Part shown: positions 27,101-36,117 of the stretch, in pieces
Layout of the letters: every line of letters starts with the position of its first letter
Numbering within the stretch: position 1 is the first letter of the stretch
From: Acinetobacter kyonggiensis
GTDB taxonomy: Bacteria > Pseudomonadota > Gammaproteobacteria > Pseudomonadales > Moraxellaceae
Assembly: GCF_900107285.1 (NCBI RefSeq)
Contig: NZ_FNPK01000003.1
Location: 62,001 to 126,000 of the forward strand
Direction of reading: 5' to 3'
Length of the DNA: 64,000 nucleotides
Made by a program: the position numbers and the translations under genes
Notes under the pieces: generated by a model
Database searches by the model: none
What the model saw: the letters and a program-made list of their open reading frames with translations, nothing else
What the model was told of the DNA's origin: nothing

Positions 27101-27913
27101 AACGCAAAAGGTTACGGCTTAACCATGGGTCTTCACACACGTATTGATGAAACAATTCAAACTGTGATTAGCCATTCTGAAGTGGGTAACTTGTATATCA
27201 ACCGCAACATCGTTGGTGCTGTTGTAGGCGTTCAACCCTTTGGTGGTGAAGGTTTATCAGGTACTGGCCCTAAAGCGGGTGGTCCATTATACCTCTATCG
27301 CTTAATGCAAGAATGTAGTGCCAAACAATTAAGCACACCATTTGCGACAGGCAAAGTGTTACAGCAAGCGCCACAAAATGTGGTGTATGAGCAATTCAGT
27401 GCTTGGGTAAAACAACAGTTCACACAAGTTAAATTGCCTCAATTGCCTGCACTTGCTTCTGGTCAGGTCTATGAATTAAATGGCCCTACAGGAGAAAGCA
27501 ACCAATATACGATTGTTGCACGTCACTGCGTATTGTCGCTTGCTGAACAAGAACAGGATCAATTGACTCAACTCAATGCAATTTTTGCCGTGGGTAGCAA
27601 AGCTGCGGTTTTAGCAGACAATATATTTGCTCTGAAATACATGTCTTCTATGCCAAAGGTAGTAGCACAACAATTCAAAATTATTCAAAGCATTGCAACA
27701 GGTAATTTTGATGCGGTACTCCATCACGGTACGACAGCACAATTGCTTGAGTTACAAAACACGATTGCACAGCGTCAAGGTGCAATTGTGGGAATCACAC
27801 ACTTGCAACCTGCTGAACAAGAGATTCCTGTTGAGCGTCTAGTCATTGAGCGTGCCATTAGTATTAATACTGCGGCAGCAGGAGGAAATGCCAGCCTAAT
27901 GACACTAACGTAA
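24158..27913 (+). CDS. putA: Bifunctional proline dehydrogenase / P5C dehydrogenase PutA
   Basis: A 1251-residue enzyme that oxidises proline to glutamate in two linked steps. The FAD proline dehydrogenase barrel lies at about residues 180-520 (GPGISIKLSALHPRY, RLMIRLVKGAYWDSEIK, YAPVGTHETLLAYLVRRLLENGANTSFVNR). The aldehyde dehydrogenase domain follows (LCISPWNFPLAIFSG, GSTEVAK) with the general-base Glu in PLIAETGGQNAM and the catalytic Cys in SAGQRCSALR. A C-terminal extension of about 190 residues marks the type B/long form. There is no N-terminal ribbon-helix-helix domain. The ATG at 24158 follows AGGA; upstream codons from 24056 lack support. A large terminator follows. Confidence 0.96.
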   Translation: MNTIETSPLHDEAKPHYEYITLFKEKSAYESEINTAWRRAESECVENLLEHSKIPDELNTRIQDLAFNLAHTLRERKSSSGKAGIVQGLLQEFSLSSQEGIALMCLAEALLRIPDSATRDLLIRDKINQGNWKEHLGQSNLMFVNAAAWGLMLTGMLMETPKQTSLSSLLTGLLARSGRGVIRKAVDVAMRMMGEQFVTGETIKEALGNAERLEDKGFRYSYDMLGEAALTEHDAERYYQDYSDAIHAIGKASKDKDVYNGPGISIKLSALHPRYQRSQVERVHNELYGKVLELARLAKGYNIGLNIDAEESERLEISLELLERLCFEPTLADWKGIGFVIQAYQKRCFYVVDYVVDLAKRSQKRLMIRLVKGAYWDSEIKKAQIEGMSDYPVFTRKVHTDLSYIACAKKLLAAPDQIYPQFATHNAQTVATIYQLANPEKYYVGQYEFQCLHGMGEPLYEQVVGPKSEKKLDIPCRIYAPVGTHETLLAYLVRRLLENGANTSFVNRIADKTLQIQDLIENPRETILTSAKQEQSVGLKHPAIPLPQNLYGALRPNSLGVDLANDSDLINLDTTVQNLLQQQWTAQPMGPNLADITAATELTVNNPAQHNNVVGTVKEASAEQVNQALTNATNAQAAWINTPKNERAACLNRAADLMESRIQELMVLLCRESGKTYANAIAEVREAVDFLRYYAAQGINLPTTAQIESLGTVLCISPWNFPLAIFSGQISAALVAGNTVIAKPAEQTPLIAALAIQMLWEAGVPEAVVQLIPGRGETVGAQLSADSRIQGIMFTGSTEVAKILQKTVAKRLSTSGQPIPLIAETGGQNAMIVDSSALTEQVVLDVVSSAYDSAGQRCSALRILCVQEDNAESVIHMLKGAMQQLNVGNPALLKTDIGPVIDLEAKTNIQNHIEKMRAKGYAVHQFMHNDNADMNLTQGTFIPPTLIELPNLNDLEREVFGPVLHVIRYPQGNVKAVVDQINAKGYGLTMGLHTRIDETIQTVISHSEVGNLYINRNIVGAVVGVQPFGGEGLSGTGPKAGGPLYLYRLMQECSAKQLSTPFATGKVLQQAPQNVVYEQFSAWVKQQFTQVKLPQLPALASGQVYELNGPTGESNQYTIVARHCVLSLAEQEQDQLTQLNAIFAVGSKAAVLADNIFALKYMSSMPKVVAQQFKIIQSIATGNFDAVLHHGTTAQLLELQNTIAQRQGAIVGITHLQPAEQEIPVERLVIERAISINTAAAGGNASLMTLT

Positions 27914-28215
27914 AGCTAAAAACCAACATTTAGCTCCCCTATAACAAAATATCTTTTCCTTTTCAGCCAAGTCAACGACTCCCTAATCCTGTTGACTTGG
28001 CTATTTTTTTATAAATTGATCCATCATTACTCAGCTGATTTTGATACACCTATTGCAAGAACACTTTTAACGGCAATAAATAAGATCAACAGCAGATCCA
28101 CATAAAAGACCTATTCACCCTATATTTCTACTGCTTAATTGGGAATAAGTTTAGTCATCTTATTCAAACTTTGTTACCATCCCTGTTTTCAATGTGTTTG
28201 TGATTTTTACTGCAT
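27914..28215. other. putA-trmA spacer
   Basis: Apart from the putA terminator near its start, I see no gene, repeat or clear promoter in these 302 bases; the trmA promoter should lie in the second half. Confidence 0.5.
27965..28012 (+). terminator. Terminator of putA
   Basis: Perfect 12-bp arms AGCCAAGTCAAC (27965-27976) and GTTGACTTGGCT (27991-28002), 14-base loop, then seven T. Confidence 0.92.
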
Positions 28216-29301
28216 ATGACTTCAGCTTATCAGTTACAACTTGATGCCAAGATTGCACGTATTTCTGCTCAATTTGCCGAATTTAATCCCCCTTCTTTAG
28301 AAGTGTTTCAGTCGCCTGAACAAAACTTCCGTATGCGTGCAGAATTTCGTATTTGGCATACTGAAGATGATATGTTCTATGCCATGTTTGAACGCAATGA
28401 AGACGACAATCAAAAAACCGTTATTCGTATAGATGAATTCCCAATTGCAGATCAAAGCATTAATGATTTAATGCCAAAATTATTGGCAGCGTTAAAAGCA
28501 AATCCTATTTTGGAAGCACGTTTATTTGAAGCACATTTTCTGGCCACGTTAAGTGGTGAAGTGCTTGTTTCACTCATTTACCACCGTAAACTTGAACAAG
28601 AGTGGGAAGTTGCTGCCAAAGCTTTAGCCGAACAACTCAACATTAAATTGATTGGTCGTAGTCGCGGTGTAAAATTTGTCTTGTCTGATGAGTATGTGGT
28701 TGAAGAACTCCAAGTTTTTGACCGGACTTATCAATACAAACAAATCGAAAGTAGCTTCACACAGCCCAATGCACAAGTGTGCCAAAAAATGCTGGAATGG
28801 GCATGTAATGCTGCTGAACAGTCAGAGAAAGACTTACTTGAGCTGTACTGTGGTAATGGTAATTTCACCCTACCGCTTGCAACCAAGTTCAAGCGTGTAC
28901 TGGCGACAGAACTGGCTAAATCATCGGTTTATGCTGCACAGTGGAATATTGAACAAAATCAAATTGACAATATTCAAGTTGCACGTCTATCGGCGGAAGA
29001 GTTCACTCAAGCCTATAATGGTGAACGTGAATTCCGTCGTTTACAAGAAGCAAATATTGACATCTCAAGCTATGATTTCGACACTGTTTTTGTTGATCCG
29101 CCACGTGCAGGCATTGATGATGAAACCTTAAAGTTGATCCAACGCTTTGAACGCATCATTTATATTTCATGTAATCCTGATACGTTACAAGACAACTTAA
29201 AGACTTTAGCAACCACGCATAAGATTACTAAATTTGCGATGTTTGACCAATTCCCATATACCCATCATGTAGAATCAGGCGTACTGCTCGAAAAAATTTA
29301 A
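28216..29301 (+). CDS. trmA: tRNA (uracil-54-C5)-methyltransferase TrmA
   Basis: A 361-residue SAM-dependent enzyme that makes ribothymidine at position 54 of tRNA. Visible motifs: [16 protein letters not shown]-binding [25 protein letters not shown], the nucleophile Cys in [14 protein letters not shown], and the general-base region [15 protein letters not shown] at the C-terminus. No Fe-S cysteine cluster is present, which separates it from RlmC/RlmD. Monocistronic. Confidence 0.96.
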   Translation: MTSAYQLQLDAKIARISAQFAEFNPPSLEVFQSPEQNFRMRAEFRIWHTEDDMFYAMFERNEDDNQKTVIRIDEFPIADQSINDLMPKLLAALKANPILEARLFEAHFLATLSGEVLVSLIYHRKLEQEWEVAAKALAEQLNIKLIGRSRGVKFVLSDEYVVEELQVFDRTYQYKQIESSFTQPNAQVCQKMLEWACNAAEQSEKDLLELYCGNGNFTLPLATKFKRVLATELAKSSVYAAQWNIEQNQIDNIQVARLSAEEFTQAYNGEREFRRLQEANIDISSYDFDTVFVDPPRAGIDDETLKLIQRFERIIYISCNPDTLQDNLKTLATTHKITKFAMFDQFPYTHHVESGVLLEKI

Positions 29302-29343
29302 ACAATTTATTTCGTTGTAAAAAACCTAATTTCTTACAGTCTA

Positions 29344-29371
29344 ATGGAGCTCAATTGAGCTTCATTTTTTA
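29344..29371 (+). terminator. Terminator of trmA
   Basis: A palindrome of 22 bases centred on CTCAATTGAG with one mismatch pair, followed by six T, 42 bp after the stop. Confidence 0.8.
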
Positions 29372-29553
29372 TTAAAATAAAAATCAATAACTTATAATGA
29401 AATACCATTTGTAAATGTCATAATATCGTTAAACTCTTCTGCTACTATCGGAAAATTTACTGTTCAATTGCTGCTTTTATCGCTTTAGTAGGCTTGTTTT
29501 ATTTATTATATTGGCTATATTTCGAACTATATTAAGTTATGTATGAAGGCTCT

Positions 29554-29781
29554 ATGAGTTTTTGGCAAAAGCTGTTTTCTGCTAATCAACAGCAAAACGA
29601 ACAGAAGAATCAAATTTCTTGTGTCGAAAATGATTGCTCTTGTAAATCGAATGAACAACTGATTCAAGCTTTAGCAAAAGCGACAGATGAAGAAGTGATC
29701 ATTGGAATTAAAAAGGTTCTAGCTTCGCGAGGTTATAGCCGTAAAGAGTTAAATGAACTACAGCATCTACCACTCCAGTAG
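29554..29781 (+). CDS. Small hypothetical protein (75 residues)
   Basis: Not recognised. Starts MSFWQKLFSANQQQNEQ, has a short cysteine cluster (ISCVENDCSCKSNEQ) and a helical C-terminal half (IQALAKATDEEVIIGIKKVLASRGYSRKELNELQ). The three closely spaced cysteines could bind a metal. The ATG at 29554 has AAGG nine bases before it; an ATG at 29539 would add five residues. A strong terminator follows directly, supporting a real monocistronic gene. Confidence 0.65.
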   Translation: MSFWQKLFSANQQQNEQKNQISCVENDCSCKSNEQLIQALAKATDEEVIIGIKKVLASRGYSRKELNELQHLPLQ

Positions 29782-29793
29782 TAGAATCTGACT

Positions 29794-29826
29794 AAAAAGC
29801 ATTTAGATCATCTAAATGCTTTTTTA
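29794..29826 (+). terminator. Terminator after the 75-residue gene
   Basis: Arms AAAAAGCATTTAGA and TCTAAATGCTTTTT around a TCA loop, with extra T. Confidence 0.9.
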
Positions 29827-30040
29827 TTTGCTTATCCAATAGATAGATCCTTAAGCTTTATTGCCCCCTCATTTCTTTCTGAGTTACCCATTTTTACCTC
29901 AAATGAATTGAACTCATCTTGAGTCTTTTATTAAAAACATTACTCTAACCAACCACAAAGGCGATTGCTTTTTATACAAGCTATTGAAGAAGCAATATGG
30001 CGCTTATTTTTAATAAAAGCATAACAAACATATTAGCTGA

Positions 30041-30658
30041 ATGAAATATTCGATTCTTTCATACAGAAACAGTAAACTACATCAACAATATACACTTGTA
30101 ACTTTATGGGCTAAGCGTACGATGCGGCAGCATAAAACACGATTTCCTTTAGGGACACATCTGATCGTCAAGCATTGGGGATACTCTCACCATGGCATTT
30201 ATGCAGGTCGTGGTCGAGTCATTCATTATTCAGGTTTTGCACATTTATTCAAAAAACGTCCGATTGAAATTACATCACTGGAAAAATTCAGTTTTGGCAA
30301 AACCATTATTGTTCAAAGCTATGCTCAGCCAAAATTTGTCGGTCGTAAAGTGGTTCGCCGTATGCGCTCACGCATGAATGAAAACAGCTATCATCTAATT
30401 ATTAATAACTGTGAACATTTATGCACTTGGGCCATTACAGGGGTGGAAAGCAGCCCGCAAGTGATCCGTATGATGAATCGACTCACCACCATTGGCTATG
30501 TCAGTTCAATTATGAGTTATATGAACAGTATGCTATTGACGGTCACCACCACCTGTTTTGCATTGGTTTTGTATATCAAAAAGAAATTACGCGATAAAGC
30601 CAAGCATAAAAATATAGATTATTTATTTTTAAAAGATGATAAGCATAAAAACCCGTAA
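30041..30658 (+). CDS. LRAT/NlpC-P60-like protein with C-terminal membrane helix
   Basis: A 205-residue protein of the LRAT (lecithin:retinol acyltransferase-like) branch of the permuted NlpC/P60 papain fold. The catalytic histidine lies in HWGYSHHGIYAGRGRVIHYSG and the nucleophile cysteine in the NCEHLCTWA motif (residues about 125-133), matching the NCEHF signature. A hydrophobic stretch near the C-terminus (MLLTVTTTCFALVLYIKKK) should anchor it in the membrane. Relatives are thiol acyltransferases, phospholipases or amidases acting on lipids; the substrate here is unknown. It stands alone, convergent with the bestrophin gene 25 bp away. Confidence 0.8.
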   Translation: MKYSILSYRNSKLHQQYTLVTLWAKRTMRQHKTRFPLGTHLIVKHWGYSHHGIYAGRGRVIHYSGFAHLFKKRPIEITSLEKFSFGKTIIVQSYAQPKFVGRKVVRRMRSRMNENSYHLIINNCEHLCTWAITGVESSPQVIRMMNRLTTIGYVSSIMSYMNSMLLTVTTTCFALVLYIKKKLRDKAKHKNIDYLFLKDDKHKNP

Positions 30659-30683
30659 TTTAAGTTCTAGCAGAGGTAAATTT

Positions 30684-31595
30684 TTAAATCAAATTCGCTT
30701 TATGAGCAACAATCACGGGCGGTAACTCTTCACCCAATGAACACAGCATTTCCCGCTCTATGTTGCGTACCATAGAATCTAAAGCCAAATCATTTTCCTG
30801 AATGCCAAATGGTTCTTCCAGCTCTGCACTTAAGGCATCTAAACCTAAAAATAAGTAAGCAATCAGCGCGACAATGACAGGTGTCCAAACCCCTAAACTT
30901 GACTCAAGACTAAAGGGCAAAATAAAGCAAAATGAATATACCGCACGATGTAGCAGCACAGAATATGAAAATGGCAGCGGTGTCGATGAAATTCGTTCAC
31001 AACCTGCATGAATATCACCAATCGCAACCGTATGTTTGGTTAAGGTACTATAAATAATATCTGTAATTTCAGCGCGTTTATAAATAGCCACTAAATCTTT
31101 TTGCATGATTTCCAATACATATTGCGGTGGGTTCATATGACCACTCAGCATCTGCCATTGCGGTTCTGTCAATTGTACATGTAGCTGATAATGTTCAAAT
31201 GAATGCGTCTGTTTGCGGAGCCGATCACGTAACAAATGAGTAAACAGCATGATACGGTACATCAATACTTCACGCGGTTGATCATCTAACACATAGCTAT
31301 CTCGTATCATATGTCGTGAATTGGCAATTAAAGCACCCCACAACTTGCGCCCTTCCCACCAACGCTCATAACACGCAGTATTTCTAAAGCTTAGAAAGAT
31401 CGATAAGATCACCCCAAAAACAGTAAAACCTATCGCAGGAACTTCTGGCACTAAAACATAATGTTGCTTCGACAAATAAACCAAAGTCGTCGAGATCAGT
31501 ACCACCACCATCAGTGCAGGAAAAACTTTAGGCAAAATTGTGCCGTGCCAAGCAAACAGTAGTGCAAAACTATTGGTTTTATCTCGAATAATCAT
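30684..31595 (-). CDS. Bestrophin-family (UPF0187) ion channel
   Basis: A 303-residue membrane protein of the bacterial bestrophin family, which forms pentameric ion channels. The N-terminal helix pair (FPALMVVVLISTTLVYL, PAIGFTVFGVILSIFLSFRNTACYERWWEGRKLWG) contains the conserved FRxxxxYxRWWEGRxxWG block; a second hydrophobic pair lies near residues 210-260 (PFSYSVLLHRAVYSFCFILPFSLE..WTPVIVALIAYLFLGLDAL), ending in EEPFG, also conserved. Ion choice cannot be told. It lies downstream of glnS on the same strand, with a terminator between. Confidence 0.92.
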   Translation of the reverse strand: MIIRDKTNSFALLFAWHGTILPKVFPALMVVVLISTTLVYLSKQHYVLVPEVPAIGFTVFGVILSIFLSFRNTACYERWWEGRKLWGALIANSRHMIRDSYVLDDQPREVLMYRIMLFTHLLRDRLRKQTHSFEHYQLHVQLTEPQWQMLSGHMNPPQYVLEIMQKDLVAIYKRAEITDIIYSTLTKHTVAIGDIHAGCERISSTPLPFSYSVLLHRAVYSFCFILPFSLESSLGVWTPVIVALIAYLFLGLDALSAELEEPFGIQENDLALDSMVRNIEREMLCSLGEELPPVIVAHKANLI

Positions 31596-31618
31596 GGCAA
31601 GTCCTTATTGATCTGCAT

Positions 31619-31650
31619 AAAAAAGCCCAACCTAAGTTGAGCTTTTATGG
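31619..31650 (-). terminator. Hairpin upstream of the bestrophin start
   Basis: Arms AAAAGCCCAAC and GTTGAGCTTTT (one mismatch), with a run of T on the reverse strand. It sits 68 bp past the glnS stop and should end that transcript. Confidence 0.75.
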
Positions 31651-31714
31651 CTTATTTCAGCATAGTGACATTCAGCTTGAATGCCAATCTTTTACTAAAA
31701 ATATCCTGCTTTCG

Positions 31715-33436
31715 TTATTTGCCTGGTTTAAAACTATCTTTTAAATCCAAAATACGGTTAAACACAGGTTTGTCGCTGGTATGATCATATTGATCCGCAA
31801 CGAAATAACCTTCACGTTCAAACTGGAAACGATCTTCAGGTTGCGCTTGTGCCAATGCAGGTTCAATCACGGCTTGAAGTACCGTTAAAGAATCTGGGTT
31901 TAAGTGCGCCAAGAAATCATCATCGACATCTGGTGCGGCTTCAGTAAATAAACGGTCGTAAACACGGACTTCCGCAGCAATACCTTGAGTTGCAGAAACC
32001 CAATGCACTACTCCTTTCACTTTACGCCCTTCAGGGTTTTTACCTAAAGTTTCAGGGTCAATTGAACATTTCAGCTCAATCACTTCACCGTTTGCATCTT
32101 TAATCACTTCATCGCACTTAATTACATAAGCATGACGTAAACGTACTTCACCTTCAGGAATTAAACGTTTAAAGCCTTTTGGTGGCACTTCTTCGAAATC
32201 TTTACGATCAATATAAATTTCTTTCGATAAAGGAATAATACGCTCGCCCATGTCGACATTTGGATGACGTGAATGGGTTAAATCCATATCTTCAGGAAGA
32301 TTGGTTAAAGTCACTTTAAGCGGGTTTAATACCGCCATACCACGTGCAGCGGTATTTTCCAGTGATTGACGAATACAGAACTCAAGCATTGCCACATCGA
32401 CAATACCATCTGTTTTAGACACGCCTACACGCTTACAGAAATCACGCAATCCTTCCGCAGTAAAACCACGACGGCGCATACCGACAACGGTTGGCATACG
32501 TGGATCATCCCAACCATTGACATGACCACCTTCTACCAGCTTACGAAGCTTACGCTTAGAGGTAATGGTGTAATCAATATTTAAACGACTCGATTCGTAC
32601 TGACGTGGAACAGCTTCAGATTTAACTTTCTCTACAACCCAATCATAGAATGGACGGTGATCTTGGAATTCAAGGGTACACAGTGAATGGGTAATGCCTT
32701 CAATCGCATCAGATAATGGATGAGCGTAGTCATACATTGGATACATTTTCCATGTATCACCTGTTTGATGATGCTCAGAATGCAATACACGATATAAAAT
32801 CGGGTCACGCATATGCACGTTTGGAGAAGCCATATCAATTTTGGCACGTAGCACCGCTTGACCTTCACCCAACTCGCCATTATTCATTTGAGTAAAACGT
32901 GCAAGATTTTCTTCCACACTCACATCACGATAAGGTGAGTTTTTCCCCAGTTCAACAAAATTACCGCGGTTTAAACGAATTTCTTCAGGCGATTGCAAAT
33001 CGACATAAGCATCACCTTGATTGATCAATTGAATCGCCCACGTATGCAGTTGGTCAAAATAGCTTGATGCATAGCGTGGTTCGCCATTCCAATCAAAACC
33101 TAACCATTTTACATCGTTGGCAATCCCATCGACATATTCTTGTTCTTCTGCATCGGGATTGGTATCGTCAAAACGCAGGTTACATACGCCATCAAACTCT
33201 TGTGCAATACCAAAGTTCAAACAAATAGCTTTGACATGACCAATATGTAAATAGCCATTTGGTTCTGGTGGGAAACGCGTCACCACCTGCTTTGTACGAC
33301 CCGCTGCTAGATCTTCGGTAATGACTTGGCGTACAAAGTCTAAGCCCGGCTGTTGTTCTTGCTGCGCAGCATCGACAGATTGAGTATTAGTTGTCGGGTT
33401 ATTTGGCAGGGATGAAACAACATCATTCGGCTTCAT
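31715..33436 (-). CDS. glnS: Glutamine--tRNA ligase
   Basis: A 573-residue class I aminoacyl-tRNA synthetase charging tRNA-Gln. The HIGH motif is in [18 protein letters not shown], the KMSKS-like motif in [12 protein letters not shown], and the conserved [16 protein letters not shown] block follows. The C-terminal anticodon-binding domain has normal length. The N-terminus carries about 28 extra low-complexity residues ([19 protein letters not shown]) ahead of the catalytic core, common in this genus. Divergent from ppiB. Confidence 0.97.
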   Translation of the reverse strand: MKPNDVVSSLPNNPTTNTQSVDAAQQEQQPGLDFVRQVITEDLAAGRTKQVVTRFPPEPNGYLHIGHVKAICLNFGIAQEFDGVCNLRFDDTNPDAEEQEYVDGIANDVKWLGFDWNGEPRYASSYFDQLHTWAIQLINQGDAYVDLQSPEEIRLNRGNFVELGKNSPYRDVSVEENLARFTQMNNGELGEGQAVLRAKIDMASPNVHMRDPILYRVLHSEHHQTGDTWKMYPMYDYAHPLSDAIEGITHSLCTLEFQDHRPFYDWVVEKVKSEAVPRQYESSRLNIDYTITSKRKLRKLVEGGHVNGWDDPRMPTVVGMRRRGFTAEGLRDFCKRVGVSKTDGIVDVAMLEFCIRQSLENTAARGMAVLNPLKVTLTNLPEDMDLTHSRHPNVDMGERIIPLSKEIYIDRKDFEEVPPKGFKRLIPEGEVRLRHAYVIKCDEVIKDANGEVIELKCSIDPETLGKNPEGRKVKGVVHWVSATQGIAAEVRVYDRLFTEAAPDVDDDFLAHLNPDSLTVLQAVIEPALAQAQPEDRFQFEREGYFVADQYDHTSDKPVFNRILDLKDSFKPGK

Positions 33437-33601
33437 AGTTGATAAATCACTTCTATAAGATAAAATAGGATAATTAAAACGCGATTCTCGTTTTTTAACA
33501 AAGAAAGTCGCGTTTTTGCTTGCCTTGTAGTTTACAGTTTGCTTATGCTTCTCTCAACCAAAAACCCATGGCTTTTTTGTCCATGATCAGGAGATTATAA
33601 A

Positions 33602-34111
33602 ATGAGTTTTCCTCAAGTCGAATTAAACACCAATAAAGGACGTATTGTTCTTGAACTTAACTCAGAAAAAGCACCAAAAACTGTTGCTAACTTTTTAGAA
33701 TACGTTCGTGATGGTTTTTATGATGGCGTAATTTTCCACCGTGTGATTGACGGTTTCATGGTCCAAGGTGGCGGCATGGATGAAAATTTCAAAGAAAAAG
33801 CGACTCGTGATTCTATTGAAAATGAAGCTGACAATGGCTTAAAAAATGACTTAGGCACCATTGCAATGGCGCGTACTCAAGCTCCACATTCTGCATCTGC
33901 TCAATTCTTCATTAACGTTGGTAACAACGCGTTCCTTAACCACTCTGGCAAAACTGCACAAGGTTGGGGTTATGCTGTATTTGGTAAAGTTACTGAAGGT
34001 CTAGACATCGTTAACGAAATTAAAGGTGTTCGCACTGGCAACCGTGGTTACCATGCTGACGTTCCTTTAGAAAATGTTGTGATCGAATCTGCTAAAATTA
34101 TTGCTGAATAA
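33602..34111 (+). CDS. ppiB: Cytoplasmic cyclophilin-type peptidyl-prolyl isomerase
   Basis: A 169-residue cyclophilin with the active-site blocks [14 protein letters not shown] and ASAQFFINV. No signal peptide, so it acts in the cytoplasm. A clear AGGAG box precedes the ATG. It is followed by a 119-bp palindromic element and lpxH on the same strand, in the ppiB-lpxH order common in gammaproteobacteria. Confidence 0.96.
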   Translation: MSFPQVELNTNKGRIVLELNSEKAPKTVANFLEYVRDGFYDGVIFHRVIDGFMVQGGGMDENFKEKATRDSIENEADNGLKNDLGTIAMARTQAPHSASAQFFINVGNNAFLNHSGKTAQGWGYAVFGKVTEGLDIVNEIKGVRTGNRGYHADVPLENVVIESAKIIAE

Positions 34112-34230
34112 AAATCCCTCCTAACCTCCCTTTAAAAAGGGAGGAACTTTCCTCCATAAAATAAAGGTTTATTCCTTTAATATAAAAGTTGGAAAGTCCC
34201 TCTTTCTCAAAGAGGGATTTAGGGAGATTT
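34112..34230. repeat. MITE/REP-like palindromic element between ppiB and lpxH
   Basis: A 119-bp imperfect palindrome. The outer ends are related inverted sequences (AAATCCCTCCTAACCTCCC at the left, GGGATTTAGGGAGATTT at the right). Inside each end is its own hairpin: arms CCTCCCTTT/AAAGGGAGG (34125-34144) and TCCCTCTTT/AAAGAGGGA (34197-34217). Nested inwards are ACTTTCC/GGAAAGT and AAAGG/CCTTT. It starts one base after the ppiB stop and ends where the lpxH ribosome-binding site begins. Confidence 0.75.
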
Positions 34231-34244
34231 AAAAGGAAAAATAA

Positions 34245-34964
34245 GTGACCTATCTGTTTATCGCTGATTTACATTTGTCACCTGAACACCCTCGACTCGT
34301 TCGGGGTTTTTTGGATTTATTGACACACTATCAAGACAAAAATACCCAACTCTATATTTTAGGTGATTGGTTTAATGCGTGGATTGGCGATGACTACACT
34401 GCCCCATGGTTAGATGACGTTACTCATGCTCTAAAACAGTTCAATCAAGCTGGCAATCAAGTTTATTTCCAAGTTGGCAATCGTGATTTTGCTTTAGGTA
34501 AGCGATTTCTAAAACAATTTAACGGCATTTTATTGCCCGATGTCGATACATTAAAAATAGGTCACATTCAAATACGCCTCGAGCATGGCGATTTACTGTG
34601 TACCGATGATGTGTCCTATCAAAAATTTCGTAAGATTATTCGCAATCCACTGCTTTTGGGCTTTCTTAAAAGTATGCCACTCAGTTTCCGTCAGAAGTTG
34701 GCTAATGGCTTCCGTAAAAAAAGTGCAGAAACCAAACAAGTAAAATCCTATGCCATTATGGATGTAAATCAACTTGCGGTTGAACAATCCCTTCAATCGG
34801 TGGATTTACTGATTCATGGACATACGCATCGCCCTAAAATTCACCATGAATTTGGCAAGACTCGTATTGTTTTAGGTGATTGGCGTGAAAAAACATCTGA
34901 AGCAATGATTTTGGAAATGAATGAAAATGCGGAATGGCAATTCATTCAATTTAAAATACTTTAA
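34245..34964 (+). CDS. lpxH: UDP-2,3-diacylglucosamine diphosphatase LpxH
   Basis: A 239-residue Mn-dependent phosphoesterase that makes lipid X in lipid A synthesis, acting at the inner face of the inner membrane. Metal motifs are all visible: ADLHLS, ILGDWFNAWIGDD, VGNRDFALG, RLEHGD and IHGHTHRPKIH. The start is GTG (34245), with AAAAGGA upstream. It lies downstream of ppiB across the palindromic element. The other lipid A genes in the window are lpxD, fabZ and lpxA at the far end. Confidence 0.96.
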   Translation: MTYLFIADLHLSPEHPRLVRGFLDLLTHYQDKNTQLYILGDWFNAWIGDDYTAPWLDDVTHALKQFNQAGNQVYFQVGNRDFALGKRFLKQFNGILLPDVDTLKIGHIQIRLEHGDLLCTDDVSYQKFRKIIRNPLLLGFLKSMPLSFRQKLANGFRKKSAETKQVKSYAIMDVNQLAVEQSLQSVDLLIHGHTHRPKIHHEFGKTRIVLGDWREKTSEAMILEMNENAEWQFIQFKIL

Positions 34965-34972
34965 CAGTATGA

Positions 34973-35266
34973 TTATTTTTTATTCACCACAAAAGAATTG
35001 ATTTCAACTGTATCAATTATCTGTTCAATAAATGCCCGCATATTTACGATATTCACCATCGGTAAGACCACGAGATTTTGCTCAAAAAAATATGTATTAC
35101 ACGCTAAACCATCATTCATTGTTTGAATCAATCTTACAGAATCATAAAAGTTAAATTCATAAATTTCTGTTTCAATTTCAACATCTAATCTAAAACAACC
35201 TTTTGCTTCAATCAACCATTCTATTTCATCAATATCATCTGGTAACAATATTTGATATTTTGCCAT
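34973..35266 (-). CDS. Hypothetical protein (97 residues)
   Basis: Not recognised. An acidic protein with alternating beta strands (KYQILLPDDIDEIEWLIEAKGCFRLDVEIETEIYEFNFYDSVRLIQ) and a C-terminal helix (NMRAFIEQIIDTVEINSF). It looks like a small alpha/beta immunity- or DUF-type protein, but no function is claimed. Convergent with lpxH, eight bases apart, and divergent from nfsB. Lower GC than its neighbours, which may mean recent acquisition. Confidence 0.6.
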   Translation of the reverse strand: MAKYQILLPDDIDEIEWLIEAKGCFRLDVEIETEIYEFNFYDSVRLIQTMNDGLACNTYFFEQNLVVLPMVNIVNMRAFIEQIIDTVEINSFVVNKK

Positions 35267-35348
35267 ACGCTTCCTTATTTTAAATTATTAGTTATGAATA
35301 CATTATTTGCTATTATTAAATACATAATCACTTAATTTGGTTTTAATC

Positions 35349-36002
35349 ATGGATTTATTAAATATATCAAAAACTCGTTATACAACAAAAGCCTATGATC
35401 CGATTCGAAAAATTCCGCAAGAACAAATTAACCGTTTATTAGAAATTTTACGTTTAACGCCATCTTCTATCAACATTCAACCTTGGCATTTCTTTATTGC
35501 TGACAATCCGGTGGCTAAAGAGCGTATCGCAAAAGCGTTGGTTGGAAAGTATGCCTATAATGCACCTAAAGTTTTAGAGTCATCACACACTATTTTATTT
35601 TGTACCAAAGCAGATATCAGCGAACAACATTTAGACAACCTGTTAACTCAGGATGATATCAGTGGTCGCTTTAAAGATTCAAACGCGAAACAAGGACAAA
35701 AAGATAGCCGTGCAGGCTATGTCAATTACTACCGCAATGAAAAAGGTGATATTCAGCGTTGGGCTGAAAATCAAACCTTTATTGCACTGGGTCAAATTTT
35801 GTTAGCGGCAGGGATTGAAGGCATTGATGCAACACCAATTGGTGGTTTTGATGAACAAATCATTAATGATGAATTGCAGTTAACCGAAAAAGGTTTAATA
35901 CCGTCTGTATTACTGACACTGGGTTATCGTAGCGAAAATGATTTTAATGCAAGATTGCCAAAATCTCGTTTAAGTAAAGAAGAAATCTTCACTCAGCTTT
36001 AA
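35349..36002 (+). CDS. nfsB: Oxygen-insensitive NAD(P)H nitroreductase
   Basis: A 217-residue FMN-dependent nitroreductase, the same length as E. coli NfsB. The N-terminal FMN motif (RYTTKAYDPIRKIPQEQINRLLEILRLTPSSINIQPWHFF), the mid block (QTFIALGQILLAAGIEGIDATPIGGFD) and the C-terminal GYRSENDFNARLPKSRLS are present. It reduces nitro compounds or quinones with NAD(P)H. The start at 35349 gives the conserved N-terminus; an ATG at 35337 would add four residues. Confidence 0.92.
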   Translation: MDLLNISKTRYTTKAYDPIRKIPQEQINRLLEILRLTPSSINIQPWHFFIADNPVAKERIAKALVGKYAYNAPKVLESSHTILFCTKADISEQHLDNLLTQDDISGRFKDSNAKQGQKDSRAGYVNYYRNEKGDIQRWAENQTFIALGQILLAAGIEGIDATPIGGFDEQIINDELQLTEKGLIPSVLLTLGYRSENDFNARLPKSRLSKEEIFTQL

Positions 36003-36117
36003 TTAAAAATTAATTACAATAAAAGGGGATATATTCCTCTTTTATGTCATTTCAGGACTTATTTTTTAAACATTATTCAGGTATATTTGCACAAAAATTA
36101 AACGGTCGGACATCTTT

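Noticed and set aside
29425..29535. An open frame on the plus strand that would give a hydrophobic peptide (…IAAFIALVGLFYLLYWLYFELY) before the 75-residue gene.
   Set aside because: It has no ATG, GTG or TTG before the hydrophobic part and no ribosome-binding site. It could be a decayed or non-standard-start microprotein, but it is not supported.
33480..33520. AACGCGA and TCGCGTTTTT inverted arms between glnS and ppiB.
   Set aside because: They look terminator-like on the plus strand, but no plus-strand gene ends there. It could be an attenuator for ppiB; the evidence is too thin to call.
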